Source: Cotesia glomerata
Lineage: Eukaryota; Arthropoda; Insecta; Hymenoptera; Braconidae
DNA: 64,000 nt
Direction of reading: 5' to 3'
NCBI RefSeq assembly: GCF_020080835.1
Contig: NC_058162.1
Span: 20,590,144-20,654,143 of the forward strand
The position numbers and the translations under genes were made by a program. This document shows, in pieces, positions 11,025 to 25,400 of the stretch. The first letter of the stretch is position 1, and each line of letters opens with the position of its first letter. The notes beneath the pieces were generated by a model. The model did no database searches, was not told the origin of the DNA, and saw nothing but the letters and a program-made list of their open reading frames with translations.

Positions 11025-12633
11025 GTATGACTTGTATATATTTGTAAGCACATACAAATGTGTTATTATGTGTGTTGTTCTCTCCATTAGTGGTATTTAT
11101 TAGTATAGTCCATTGCAATCATGAGGTAATTAAAAAATATTTCGAATGTAAGTGGATTTTTATTTAACTTTATAAATATTTTTTAGATAAGGTATGTAAG
11201 ACATGTTTGAACGTGTTAGATTTATCTTGCACAATAATACGAAACAATCAAATCTAAAAAGATGTACAAAAAAAATTTTAAATAAAGTTTAATTTCTTAT
11301 TTTTTGTCTTTAATAATCTTTTCTTGTATCGATAATTATTGTACTCAATAAAGAAATTTTATGTGCTTTATGTTCTATCAAAAAATTCATTCTTATGCAA
11401 TTTTTTAAAATAACGAAATCTCAAATGGTATCAACTGGAGTTAGGATCGAGATTTATGATTGTTAGGGCGAAAAAATAAGAAAACTCAAAATTAGATTAC
11501 AACATCAAGAATTATTTATTATAAATTGACAAATCGCTAACCATATCTACTTTGATTTCAATCAAAATAAAAAAGTGATTTTTGAAACTGATTTTCATAG
11601 CAATCTCATCATGATAAATGATACCTTGATTCGATATTTTTAGTGTAGATTTTTCAATTGGATATTGTTATTAGAAACCATAACATTTTTCGATAAAACT
11701 GCTACATTCGTTCTTTTGAATACCATTAAAGCAGATTGTAAATTAGCTTCGTTTCGTCATTAATTACTAACTATGATTTTTTAGAATCTTAAAACTTAAA
11801 AATTGAATTTTTTTAATACTGAATGATTTTAAATTATGTCTTCTTTGCATTTTTATTTATATATAATAAAATCTCAGATTAAAGTATACTCATAAAAATT
11901 GAGCGATATTAAAAGAATTCTTGTGAAATGAACGAAATTTAGAAATTTGCAATTTTATTTGCAACCATTTTTCTCCGAGTTAGGCCCGATGGAAATTATC
12001 AGAAAGTTCAGAATTTTCGTAATAGTCCTTAATTTTTGTGAATAATTCTAAATCAAATCATGACAAAAAATTGACATTGATAAATGTTTCATGCCAAAGT
12101 GATCTGTTTAATGACTGTTGTTTTAGAAGTTTAAATGGCAAATTTCCATGTTCACTATTATTAAAACAATTCTATCTGGAGCTATACCACTTAAGCTACC
12201 GGATTTCTGCACCACGTAACCCTTTCTTTTGACACTTTTAATTTTTAATTACAACTGGACTCAAACCCTATACAGAAAAAAGAGTTATCTTGAACCAAGA
12301 AAATTTTTCTTTTTTTGATATTGATTTAAACTTGTTCTATTTTTCAATTGAAAAAAAAAAACTTACTTTCGGAATTGTTAAAAAACTCTTGCATGAAAAA
12401 TAAAAAAATGCTTGAGTTAAAAAATCTATTTTTCTATGCAACTGGATAAAAAATTTTTTAAGTCTAGAGTCAAGAAAATATTTCAAGACAATTAATAAAA
12501 ATTAAATCTTCATTCATAAAAAGAAATTAGTAAAGTAATTAAAATTTGTGTACTTAGATTTAAATTGAGAAGATTTAAATTAACAAAAAAATTTCTAATC
12601 CGTAAATCTAATCACGTCTTCCAAGAATTTTGT

Positions 12634-12639
12634 TTTATT
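12634..12639 (-). terminator. Polyadenylation signal candidate of APN-2
   Basis: AATAAA on the minus strand, 33 nt past the APN-2 stop codon. Confidence 0.45.
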
Positions 12640-12671
12640 ATCTTTAAATGATAACTTGCTAATATATAAAA

Positions 12672-15600
12672 TCATAAATTCATAGTTATATTCTTAGCTA
12701 TATTTTCGAGATAAGATTCGATGTACGGACGAAATTTTGATGCCAATCGTGAATTAGATACTATTATTTTTTTAATATTCTCTGGAATTAAAAACGGCAC
12801 TGCTTCATCATCACTTGAATTCTTAGAGGACTTTAGTAATATTCTATCGTAATTTTCACTGTAAATATCTTCAGCAATGGTTGAAGTGTATTTACGAAAA
12901 TCAGGCCACACTTGCATCCTAATAAATAAAAGAATATTATGCAATATACGTAAATAAATAAAGTTAAATGGAACTAAGCCGTGTACTTAATAACTTTATA
13001 TCAAAATTGTTTACCTATCAATAAGCTTCACATGATTCTTAGTGATGAAATGTAAAACCAATTGTGCATGTTCTTCATTTACTCGTGCAGCTGTTAATAG
13101 AATAGGAAATACCATTTCCGATGGAAAAAAATTCTCATGATCTAACATATATGCTATGTAACTGAAAACAAATAAAATTATCAGTGTTTATGTACATATT
13201 GTATCTTTATCTAAGTAATACAAATTGTACAGAAAAAAACAATATTTGTTTTTTTACTTTTCGAGTATATTGATGTTTTCCGTGCAAGCAAGACCACGTG
13301 CCATAACAAGTTTTGTTGAATAGAATATGTTTGTTGAATTCATTATTTGAAAAACTCGGTACCAAACATTTGAAGGTGCATGTCTTAAACCTTGACAAAA
13401 AACGATCTCTCGCACATCTGCGTCAACCATACATTCTTTCCAAATTTTTGGACACGTGCTAAAGTTCGAAAATCAACTGCTAGATTTACCTGTTTTAGTA
13501 TAAGAAAGGATTGAGCCAGAAGGGTACACAATAGGGTTACGCTGGTGCCGCGATACCATAACCGGAGACAAAATAACCGCGGAAAAAATAACAGTAGACA
13601 GAATAACCATGTGACTAAGTATCCTGGTAACAAAATGACCAAACGACAAAATATTTTTAGAAAAATATTGTCAGTTATTTTTCAGGAGGTCGGAAAAAAT
13701 ATCCTCGTAAAAAATGGACTTGGAAAACATATTTCCGGAAAAAAAAAAATAAGGAAAACGGTTGACCCTAAAGGCCATCCCTGCAACTTCCCGCTAATTT
13801 CATACTTAAGCGCTCAAAATTTCACTTATTACGTTTTTGAGCTCTTCGAGCTCAAAATATAATTTTCGTGTTATTTTGAGCTCTCCGAGCTCAAAAGTCT
13901 GATAGCAGTTTAATAAATCACCATTTTCTGAATTTTCAAACTGCAATAACTTTTGAATGAATGAAGCGATTTTTACGCGGTTGGGAGCATTCGACGCACT
14001 TGTTGAAACCTCATAAAGAACACACACACACATCCACACAGACATTGACATCATCGCGATAACATTCAGGGAAGCTTCCTAGGACCTCAAAACGTCAAAG
14101 ATCTGACGAGAACTCGATTTTCGAAAAACGGGGTAAAACCAATAACTTCCCGATTTTTGAAAATTTTCAATTTTCTTAGCGGGAAGTTAAAAATTCAATA
14201 AGCACGCACAACATCTATGATAACAAGGCGCAGCAAGATAATAAGCTTATCTATTTTTGAGTAAAAAGATAGAAAAACCATGATATTTTGTCATCTAGTT
14301 ATTGTGTCCTCGGTTATTTTGTCGCTCGGTTGTTTTGCACGGTTAATTTATTACAGTGCTGGTAGCGCTAAAATATCAACTATTCTCTTCGAGGAGTTTT
14401 GGGCAGTAATAATATAGATAATATTATTGTTACTAGTATTTCCATTAATGTATAACTTTTCTGAAAATTTAGAAATCCCTTTTTCTCTACACGGAAAGAA
14501 ATGGATGGTAGATACCACTATACCAGTATGGGCGAGAACGCCATACAGTATGGTATCGAAGATTTTTGTCCATTATTAAATTTTACACATAGATGATTCG
14601 ACCATTGCGGGAATGGTAACATTGGCGATAGTTATCGCGGATGCCGCAATGCTAGTATGGCCGTCAGGCCCATACTGGCTTGCCGTATGTACAATTCTTT
14701 TGGCAGGTAGACCTAGCCTATATTGTGATATTAGCTACAACACCATTGGAGTAACAACAATGTTTATTTTATTATAGGCGTAGGTTATGTCCGAAATATA
14801 TTATATAAATGAAAAATGATATTATTTCATGACATGATTGTTTTTTTTTTTATTCTTACTCTGATATGAATTGGTTTTAGTGAAGAAAAATAACAACAAT
14901 CAATTAAAAAATTACAAGAATTTATGTCTGTATTATTAAAAATATGAAAGAGATTATTAAAAAAAATGTATTCTAATTAAAAAATTAAAATGTTCTCAAA
15001 AAACCAATTATCTTAAAATTTATAATTCAAAAATTACATTTATTAATTTATTAGAGTCGATTTTTTTTCTTTAATTGAAATAAAATTGCAAGTGTCAATA
15101 ACTAGGCCAGTGTCAATTACTGGGTCTTTTACCTTATATACACTGATAGAAAGATTTATTATCTATTAATTATTTAATTTATTAAATTTTAATGAATACT
15201 TCTTAACATTCAATAAATATTTATTTGGAAAGAAAGTACATTTATGAATAGTTATTAAGTATTTATTAATAGTTAACAAATATTTATTAACAGTTGATAA
15301 ATATTTTTTTGAGTAAATTTGGTTCGCTTAATTGCAATGTCATATGATATGAAGATTGTTTATAAACAAAAATCATCTTTATAAATTATTTGCATTAATT
15401 ATATTACATTATATTAACGTTTATTACAAAATACCAAATTCTATCACAGCTCATAATTTTTTTTTATATTTTTAAATATTGAAATCATTAATTTATTTAG
15501 TGAATTGAATTATTATCATGTATTTCAGCTATAGAATTATAAAAAGTGTCAAAAGAAAATTGCTATTTTTGCTTTTTATGTAAAATAAATATTTCTTAAC

Positions 15601-18600
15601 AGTTAAAAAATATTCATTAACTATTAATAAATATTTATTAACTGTTAATAAATATTCGTTAACTGGTAACAAATATTTATTAACATTTAATAAATCGTAT
15701 TTAATAAATAATTAATTAACTTTTAATAAATATTTATTAAATTCTATGATGTTGAGAAATCATTTATTAACAGTTAATAAAGCTTATTAAATAAAAACAA
15801 ATCCTCCCATCAGTGTAGTTTTGATGGTAACACAAGAGTTTAATTGCTTAACACGCCAAAAATTATAGCGGGAACCGCTAGTACCATTGCGTCATCAGTA
15901 ATGTAGTATGGGTCTCAGGACCATACTCTCTTGCCAACCCACACTGAAAAAATATATATGCGCATATATGCTGACAAAAATACATATACGTCACACATAT
16001 AAAATATATACTGTTTTGCCGCCAAGGCAAAAGAGAGTTGGTCACCCTGACTCTCATTACTATACTAAAATCTTAACTATACTCGAGACTCAACAAGAGT
16101 CGTTTCTATGACTGTTCTCCACGAACATGTCCAATAACACGTTTTGTAATGGCTGCTGCACCTGCGCACCATGAGCTAGCGGGAAGAAGCCCGGCCGGCA
16201 CGAAGCACGAGGCGCGAGACGCCATGTGCGAAGTTCAGTTGTGTTTGGGACCTGTAACCGACACAATATACCCGCTAGCCTCGCTAACACTTAATTTCAT
16301 TATTCTGTGTTTTTCATTGTGAACAATTACATAGTAATACATCCATTCTGATATTAAAGTAACTCATCTAGTTAATTAAATTCGTATTCTTTATCGTGAA
16401 GATAATATAAATTTATCGTAATTAAATTTAAACACTTTTGATAGTTGTGACGCAGCACTTTGGTGTGGCGTCGCGGCCATTGTTTTAACTTCCATGCCGT
16501 GTAATAAGACGCGTAATTTCATCACCTTTAAATGTTAGTTTAACTTCAAAATCTTCAGTAACGAGTAATAATTAATTAGATTTCGAATAAATTTAGCTTC
16601 ATATTATACAACTTAACTTATATTAAAAATATTGAACTCAGTGCTTCTCACGTAATAATTATCAAATATTGCGATTTATTTAAGGTTCTCGCGAATAATG
16701 CATAATTAATAAAAATAAATTAAAAACAGTCATAATCACGAAAGAATTCAAATTGACTAATTTAAATCTAATTCATCTCAAATTAACTAACTACTTTACA
16801 TTATCAGATCATAAATACTTTGATCCTCTTGGATCAACTCACTCGATCTTCCAGATCAAACACACATTTGATCCTCTCGGATTAAAATTCTCAGATCTTC
16901 TCGGATCATCATTAACAGGTCGACGGTTAACCTAAATAACCTATCGGCGGCTGAGATCATCTCTCACCCCTATTGTATCTTCAATACAATTATTTCACTT
17001 ATACACACACATATTCATGTCATACACGACTGTATCTATCTTCGAGGAGTTTTTCTCTAGTCATTACTAGAATTTTCTCCCATTGGGGAATAAATTATTT
17101 ATAATTATTCGCCCCAACACCGAGTGTTTTATTTTAAATTTAGAATTCCTGATCCTGATTCCTGAATACTTAAGAAGACAAAATAATTACGGAAATTCTC
17201 CTTCTTGGAGAGTTTGCGACAAAACATATACGCCAAATTCACAGATTCGGTAGAATCTGGCGCCAAGTTCCGTTCAAATCCGTTGTAAACGGAGCGCCAG
17301 ACTACCGACTATGTTTACTGTAAGCAGAACGGTTTTTTGAGGCTGCGAAATTTTATTTAATTCTACGGTACTTTTTTTACCCAATTTGTTTATCATAACA
17401 GTAATTCATAATTTATTTCACCGTATTAATTAATTATATTCACTTATAACAATTTATTTACTTGAAATTATTAAATTTTATCAGCACATACTATAGCTCG
17501 CTCACAAATTTCGATCCTGACTTTTTTTTGATGGAGAAAGGTCAGCGCCACAGACTAGATAAAATAAAAATGTGTAGTAATCCTCCTATAGATAAGCAAC
17601 TACAGTTAAAAAAGTAATTCACAGCTTACATTTACGGCCGCCAGGGTGCACTGGAATTACATCTACATAAACTGTAGCTTCAAGGGGATAGTTTGCAGTA
17701 AAAATGCAGTCAACACGAGATTTAAGTTGTTATCAATTGTAAATTTTCATTATAATTACAAAAATACTAAAATCCGAACAAAAACAGTTTCACTGTAAAA
17801 AGTCGCGCCAAGTCCACGTTCATAAGACTATTAGGAAAAAAAAAATTTTTTTCTTTACAAAAACATACAAAATAAAAAATAAAAATCCAAGTAACCGATA
17901 TGATTGTTTATGATTTTCGGAAATTAAAAAATTTTATTGTAAATTTAAAAATAAAAAATTTTAGAACGTACTTGGTGTGCGTCATTGTGTATTTCAATTT
18001 TTTTAAAGTCCTAGTAAATAGATTTTACGAATTTCATCAAAAGTAAAATATTTTGCAACCACGCACACTAAATACGTTCTAAAATTTTTTTTTTAATTTT
18101 TAAATTTACAATAAAATTTTTTTTAATTTCCGAAAATCATAAACAATCATATCGGTTACTTGGATTTTTTTATTTTTTTATTTTGTATGTTTTTGTAAAG
18201 AAAAAAAAAATTTTTTTTTTCCTAATAGTCTTATGAACGTGAACTTGGCGCGACTTTTTTACAGTGAAACTGTTTTTGTTCGGATACTTTTTTTTTCCCC
18301 CCGTATATGCGGCATATATTTTTTTTCAGTACGGGAAACCTGCTATGCATACGCGTAAAAAATACAATAGCACCATTACTATACTACATAGTAAATAACG
18401 CCATACTTATGGGACTCGTTACAATACTGAATTGCAATATTACACATACTATTTGAGTATCGGTCTGGAGACCATACTGACATTGTGTTAAACGCTATCC
18501 ATTTCTCTCCGTGTAATTATTGGCATTGACTTCTCCAGTATTAATCATCACCATCAGTATTTCGGTCATTATGAAAGTAACAAAATTCATTTGCAGTGTT

Positions 18601-19440
18601 AAATTATTTGCTTTTTTGTTACTAATTCGTTGCTGTGATGAAAATTTTGTTCATTGATTAGATTCTGAGGAATCATTAATAATTTCGAGCAATGCTGGAT
18701 TGTATCAATGCTAACATTACGAATGTCATTTTTTTTTTTTTTTCAAATGTAAAATATATTGTTATCTCATTCTTAATTTAAAAAAAAAATGTTTAACTCC
18801 TTAATTATCAATTGTTTTTTAGAAAACTAGTTATTGCACGCCGCTAGCATGAATAATAACGGTTCTGCTTTACTATCGACTAAAAATTTTACGTGAAATT
18901 TTTCACGAAAAAAAATCGTCACTAAATATAGACAATTTATAGGTTACTATACCTAAGATAATTTCCCTGGCAGTCGCAATTTTTTTGCGATTTTCCGGGG
19001 CTTGCTTCCTTGCCGACTGTACCTTGACCAGGTCTCTGTGGTTTCCTCGGTCACTGTGCCCCTGTGCTAATGGGCGGGGTACAGGCAAATGCGGGTACAG
19101 AATGTAAGTCGGCCACAGCCGCAAAACGGAGGGTATAGTAGGTGGGACGTAAAAAATCCCATATGTCGAGGCCTTGAAGGCTGACGCGTGAGGTCCTGCT
19201 GGAGAAGAGGAAAGAGGAAAAAAAAAGCGGAGGAGTAGCTACATGATTATATAGGAGGGATAGCTACAGGAGGAAATAGCTACAGGAGTAGCTTGGAGGG
19301 GGCCTGGTACTACGAAGTAATGCTAACGCGGTCCCGCAGTATCAGGTACAAGAGAGGGGAGGGTTTTAGTGAGTAAAAATCTCACACTACCGGCAACCAT
19401 CAACATCTAGCCGGTGTCTTATGAAGATTTCGCTCCTCTC

Positions 19441-19487
<47 letters not shown>

Positions 19488-22400
19488 TAATTTGCATTTA
19501 ATTCATTAATAAAAAAATCTCGAAAAAGGTTGACCCTGCAGGCCATCCCTAGAGCTTTCCGCTATGTACAAGTTTAAAATGCTCGGTAAGTTGTATATGT
19601 CGTAGACATAATTTTCCAAAGCTTTGGGCTCTTCGAGCTTAAAAATACAACTTGTATACCTTTTCAAGCTTTTTGAGCTCAAAAATTTAATGGTTGTAAA
19701 TACATACTTTTTTAAAAATTCTAAATTACGATATCTTTCGATCGAATTAATCGTTTTTGATGGGGCTTGCGGAATTCGACGCAATTTTTTAAGCACCAAA
19801 AGATAATTCATTACCTACCAAACAATTCAACGTAAAATTTTTAAGTTATGTTAAAATAACACTTTTTTAGAATTTTTTAAAATTCGATCTTTCGAATGAT
19901 TGAACTGATTTTAATGCGGTTCGCGGCAATCAACGCAGTTTTTTTAGGACAAAAAGATGATCTCTAAATCGCTAAGTAATCCGAACAGAAATTTCGAAGT
20001 TATTTAAAAAACATTTTTTTCAATATTTTTCGACGATATCTCACGAACGAATCAACCGATTTAAACCAAACTGGCGGCGATTGACGTGGTTTTTTTATAT
20101 TAAGAGCTGATTAGTACTTGGAATTGATCGGTAAAGCTGTTAAAAAGTTATTCCAAAAAAAACACACTTTCAAAAAATTTTTCCATAGTTATTTTGAAAT
20201 TTCTTGGAATTTTCCCGTCTGAATCGGTTCAAATTATACTGAAAATCCGGGCCGCTGCGCTAAACGAAGTTATCGATTTCTGGCTCTGTCGAACAGAAAT
20301 AATATATTACGTACCTAGGCCAGTAAAATAAGAAATGTCTCAGATCACATGTAATTGTCATCCGAAGCGAAGCTGAGGTTGACAAATATGTGATCTGAGG
20401 CTTTCGAATTTACTGGCCAAGGCCTGTATACTATTTCGGAAGAGATAATTTTTCAAGCGTTTTCCCGACTAGAAATTATATTGGGAATACCCAAGGTATA
20501 CATCTGGGACCCATTGAGTTCCAATGGGGCATGCCCAATAGGGAAATCCCAATGAGGACCCAATGAAGAACCTAATTGGGAAATCTCAATTGAAAACCAA
20601 ATAAATTATTGTCAATTTCTCTAGTTGGGATTCATATGGGATCTAAATGGGAATACCCAACGTGAAAATAAAAAATTTCTGGCACTTTTTTCCAGTTGGG
20701 ATTCATGTGGGACCAAAGTGGGAATGCCCAATGTGAAATAACAAAATTTTTAGAAGTTTTTTCTAGTTGGGATTCATATGAGACCAAAGTGGGAATACTT
20801 AGGGTGAAAATGGAAAACTATCAGTTTTTCAATTCATCACTTGCAAATGCATTATGTGAGCTTATATTATTAGCATATATTTGCTGTAAATTAATTATAA
20901 ATACAAATTAAAATTAGCCGGTAAGTATAGAAAAGAATTAGGAAAAAAATTCATTCAACATTGTTAAATAAAAACAATAAAATTTAGTTAAGCTTTTTCA
21001 AATTTTACATAACTTTATATTTTTAAAAATTTAGTTTTACAAGATTAAAAATAAATTGTAACAAATTGGGATGAATTCGAAGAAAATTTTGATCCGAATT
21101 GAAATTTAATCCCATTACTCGGAGTTTCGGAGTGAAGTAATTAAGCAATTCGCGCACGGAGTGAATCCGGAGTTTTTTTTAGCAGAGTCATCCCAGATTA
21201 ATTTCAGATTAAATCCAAATACTAAGTTGTTTGACTAAAATACACTTTTATGTTGTTAAAACAAGATTCATACGTGAAATTTTTTCTTCTCACTACAAAA
21301 AAAAAATTTTAATTGAAAAAAATTTTTATTATAAATATGTAAAAATTCAATTTTCGAAGAATATCCAACTTTTGAGAAGATTCACATTTGCAAAAAAATT
21401 TATGTTGTAAAAATAATTAAAATTTTTGATGATGAAATTTTTATACATATAGGAAAATTTGGTAATTACTTACAAGTGAGGTCAACCCAAGCAAAGCTGT
21501 GTTAATTTTTTTTTTTTTTTTCATCAAATTGAACAATTGTTCGTTTTTTTTATGTACTTTAAAAAAAAATCAAAAACATCAAAAAAAGCCAAAATTTTTT
21601 CTAAATATCAAAGGCAAAAAAGCTATCGAAACCTTTATTTTTTTCTTTCACGACATTTTTTCATCATAAATGGGCCGTAAAAACAAGCAGAATCAAAAAA
21701 AAATCAAAAATGTAATTTTTCACCTAGTTATGGCCCAATATAGGGTTGACCCTACTTGTAAATAATTACCGAAAATTAAAAAAAAAAATTGCACTTCAAA
21801 ACAATTTTAATTTTCTAGAAAAAATTTTTTTGCTAGTATAAGGAGGATTCCAAATCAATCGGACAGTTTTAAGAAGGGTTTACATTTTTTCTCTCTCTCG
21901 CCCTCTATTGGACAAACGAAAGTATCTCTGTCATACTTGTACAACAAATGGAATTTTAAAACGCATTTTATGCATAAATAAATGAAAATTTTCCAAAAAA
22001 GCGCTTCGATCTTCGATAGATAATTAAATTATCTATCGAAGAGCGAAGCGTTTTTTTTCTAAATTTTATCACATACATGAGAAAAACACGTTTGAAAATC
22101 AACTATCAACCGCTCTTAAGGAATTTTATTTTTGATTCTTTCAATTTTTTTACATTTGTCAGTAAACTTTTTTTTTTTTAATGTTTCAATTTTCTATTTG
22201 ATTTCTACAAAAATTGTATTTTTAAGTCAGTAAAGTGAATAAATAAAAAAAAAATAATTTCTTAAATTTTCAGCATAACATGAATAATGTCTCAGTAAAC
22301 CGCTTAAGTTAATGTATACGAAATAAGAATCCACTTTAATAGTACTCCTGCTTGGACAAGCGGTAACGTGAACGACTGAGGACCTAAAAGACGCAAGTTT

Positions 22401-25400
22401 GAGCCCAACTCACGCCAAGGATTTTTTCAATCAATAATTCCATTTCAATCTGAGATTAAATTCACTAATGAGTTCTAATATGATATGAGTATCTAATCCT
22501 GAATTATTTTTAATTTTTTCGAAAATTTTAATATTTTTTCTTTCAAAATTTAGATGGGGTTATGATGGGGATTTCCCTATTGGGACCCAAGAGGGATTGC
22601 CCAATGAGGGCCACATACACACGCATAAAAATGATTTTGTTGAAATAACAAAAGACGGGATAACTGAAAAATATGTTCCGGTAACAAATGAGTTTAGTTA
22701 TAGTAACAAATCTATTAATCGCATTAACAAAATGTTTCAAGTTATACTGACAAACCAGTCTGTTAAATGACCAAATCAATTTGTTAACAATATTGTCCTA
22801 ACAAAATCATTTTATTGCAATAACAAAACTAATTTGTTGCTAAAATATTTTCCAAATCAGATATCACTGATTATAGCATATTTTTAAATTATGGATTCTT
22901 ATAAAATTTAATGTAACATTTAATGTAAATTTATTTGTTATTTTAATAGAATAATTTTGCTGTTTCAACAAAAAAATTTTTTATACCAACTAAATTATTT
23001 TGGCGAATCTACTTAAAGATTTTGCTATAGTAACCAAATTGTTTTGTTGTTATAACAAATCAATAACTTGCTATAACCAAAATTTTGTTATTTTAACATA
23101 TAATTTGTTATCCCTATGTTAACAAATGCATTTGTTACTAGAACATATCTTAGGTTATTTTAACAAAATTTTTTTCTGCGTGCACTGATAGAAGGATTTC
23201 TTAGTATTTAAGAAGATTTCTTTGTATTTAAGAAATCATTTCTTAAACATCATTTTTTAGTATTTAAAAAATATTTCTTAATATTTAAGAAATATTTCGT
23301 AGTATTTAAAAAATATATATATTTCTTAGTATTTAAGAAATATTTCTTATATACAAAGAAATATTTTTTAAATACTAAGAAATGATGTTTAAGAAATGAT
23401 TTCTTAAATACAAAGAAATCTTCTTAAATGTTAAGAAATCCTTCTATCAGTGTAGGGCTTTGCGTTACATCCCTATGTGTAGTCCCTATTGGGCGACCCA
23501 ATGAGGACCCAATAAGTCTTACATTAAAATTTCTAGTCGGGTTGTACATAGCGGGAAGTTCCGGGGATGGTCTGCAGTGTCAACCATTTTCCAGATTTTT
23601 TCAATTATTTTTCATTTATAAAGCAATTTTTAATACAGCTACTTTTTCAAATTCAAAAAATCTTGGTTAGTTAAAAAATGAGGATTTAAAAAAAACGCTC
23701 TGCTATGAAATAGATAATTAAAAAATCTACTACGTAGCAGAGCATTTTTTTCAAAACTTTTCTTTGTTTAGGAGAGAAATATAGAGCTGGAATCGTAGAG
23801 ACCAGCTGTTAAAAATAAAAAAAAATAAAATTATAAAAACGATAACTTCTTTCGTGTACCCTTCACATCGAGGTCTTTCGAAAGTAAAAATAGTACAAAC
23901 CTAGGAGTGCAATGATTTTTATTAAAAATGTATAGGTAACATTGAAGCTTTGCAGAAGTCTCACCTAAACATTTTCCATGCCCAAAATTGCAAGCTATAT
24001 TCATAATGTTCTTTCGATGCAAGCGTATGTAGTACTGTTCTTTTGGTTTAGGAGTTAGTGTTAGTTTATTGTACACATTATTTACTAACTTTTGGACGAC
24101 TTGCTAAAAATAAAAAAATTAAACATAATTTTTGTATTAGCGGAAAACTATTAATTTATGGAAAAATAATTTTTTTATTATTTTCATAGAATTGTCTCAG
24201 TGCGTAATTTATCTAATGCGATGATCGCATTAACTCATAAAAAAATTACTTATGTCAATTTAAGAGGTGCTTGAGGCGCAATAATCTATTTAGGCTATTG
24301 ATAAATTTATCGATATTCTACTCAAAAAAAAAAAAAAAAAAAAAACCTTTTAGGTCACCTTATCTTTTTTAGGGAGTAATAAATACAGTATTTTGTGGTT
24401 ATAACATGACAATAAAATCTTTTATGATACTGAGTATTTTAAGACCGTAATTGCTATTCTTTAGATTTTTATAAATTGTTCTTGTAAGAAGTAATTTCAC
24501 ACCCTAAGTTAACAAAGAATTCAGTTTATATGTTGAAAATATAAAAATAAAAAATATTTAAGAAAAGTATCATCAAATTAATACAAAATGCAATACTCCC
24601 TCATGGAAATAATATATATTTTGGATATATTAAAAATATATGTCATTTTATATTTTGAATATAAATAAAATATATTTATTACATACGTGAAATATATAAA
24701 AATATATTTCACGTATATTTCAAATATATTCTAATTACAGTATTTTTGGCCGTTTTTTGTATATAAAAAATATATTTCTGATATAAGAAAAATATACTCA
24801 AAATATATTTTTTTTGTATGATAAATATGAATGTCGAATATATAAAAAATATACTCAGAATGTATTTTAAATATAAGCAGCTTTATATAGTGAAAATGTT
24901 TTCCAGACTATATTTTTTATATATTTTAAATATAATTAAAATATACTTAAAGCATACATGACAAAATTGACAGCCCGAGATTTTGAACCGTACAAGAAAC
25001 TGGCGTAGTTTAAAGTTTTCCGGAACAAACATTGTAACCATGCACTGGCAAATGTTCTCAAGTTAACAAAATCCAAAAACTCGGGCTGTCATTTTGTTCT
25101 ATAGACTTTAAGTATATTTTAATTATATTTAAAATATATAAAAATATAGTCTGGAAAATATTTTCATTATATAAAGCTGCTTATATTTAAAATACATTCT
25201 GAGTATATTTTTTATATATTCGACATTTATAAATATAAATATAATTTATCATACAAAAAAAATATATTTTGCGTATATTTTTCTTATATCAGAAATATAT
25301 TTTTTATATACAAAAAACGGCCAAAAGTACTGTAATTAGAATATATTTGAAATATACGTGAAATATATTTTTATATATTTTACGTACATAATAAATATAT

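Larger units (their letters stand above)
10849..12671. other. Intergenic region between the APN genes
   Basis: Apart from the GATA motifs near APN-1, I see AT-rich DNA without supported genes. The stretch 12275-12480 contains TCTTGAACCAAGA-like words resembling the interior of element W11 and may be a decayed relative. The short predicted ORF at 12038-12232 has no recognisable similarity. Confidence 0.5.
15943..18330. mobile_element. W5: TIR element with ATATGCGCATAT words (TSD AC)
   Basis: Starts ACTGAAAAAATATATATGCG and ends GCATATATTTTTTTTCAGT, flanked by AC on both sides (15941-15942, 18331-18332). It is interrupted 69 bp in by a solo LTR (16012-17226) and carries a foldback repeat at 17773-18284. 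The stretch 17232-17770 shows no gene; it has a few GGCGCCA-type inverted words. Confidence 0.5.
14490..18513. mobile_element. W3: TIR element with CCATACTG words (TSD TA)
   Basis: The ends are CACGGAAAGAAATGGATGG and its near-complement CCATTTCTCTCCGTG, flanked by TA at 14488-14489 and 18514-18515. The outer segments are packed with AGTATGG / CCATACT words in both orientations (14540-14710, 15890-15935 and 18370-18480). Elements W4 and W5 are nested inside. It is non-coding and lies in the 10.5-kb intron of APN-2. Confidence 0.65.
20464..23541. mobile_element. W6: TIR element with TTGGGAT/ATCCCAA words (TSD TT)
   Basis: Starts CCCGACTAGAAATT and ends AATTTCTAGTCGGG, flanked by TT (20462-20463, 23542-23543). 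The outer segments at 20480-20800, 22560-22612 and 23460-23530 are full of TTGGGA, GGGACC, CCCAATG and TGGGAATACCCA words in both orientations. W7 and W8 are nested near its right end. The middle (20900-22540) is AT-rich without a gene; it has a small hairpin at 22013-22056 and a tRNA-like stretch at 22345-22425. Confidence 0.65.

Noticed and set aside
24061..24103. Reading 23831-24076 as a stand-alone small gene
   Set aside because: The conserved part (RLHRKNIMNIACNFGHGKC) aligns with APN-1 exon 8 and is bounded by good splice sites, so it is APN-2 exon 8.
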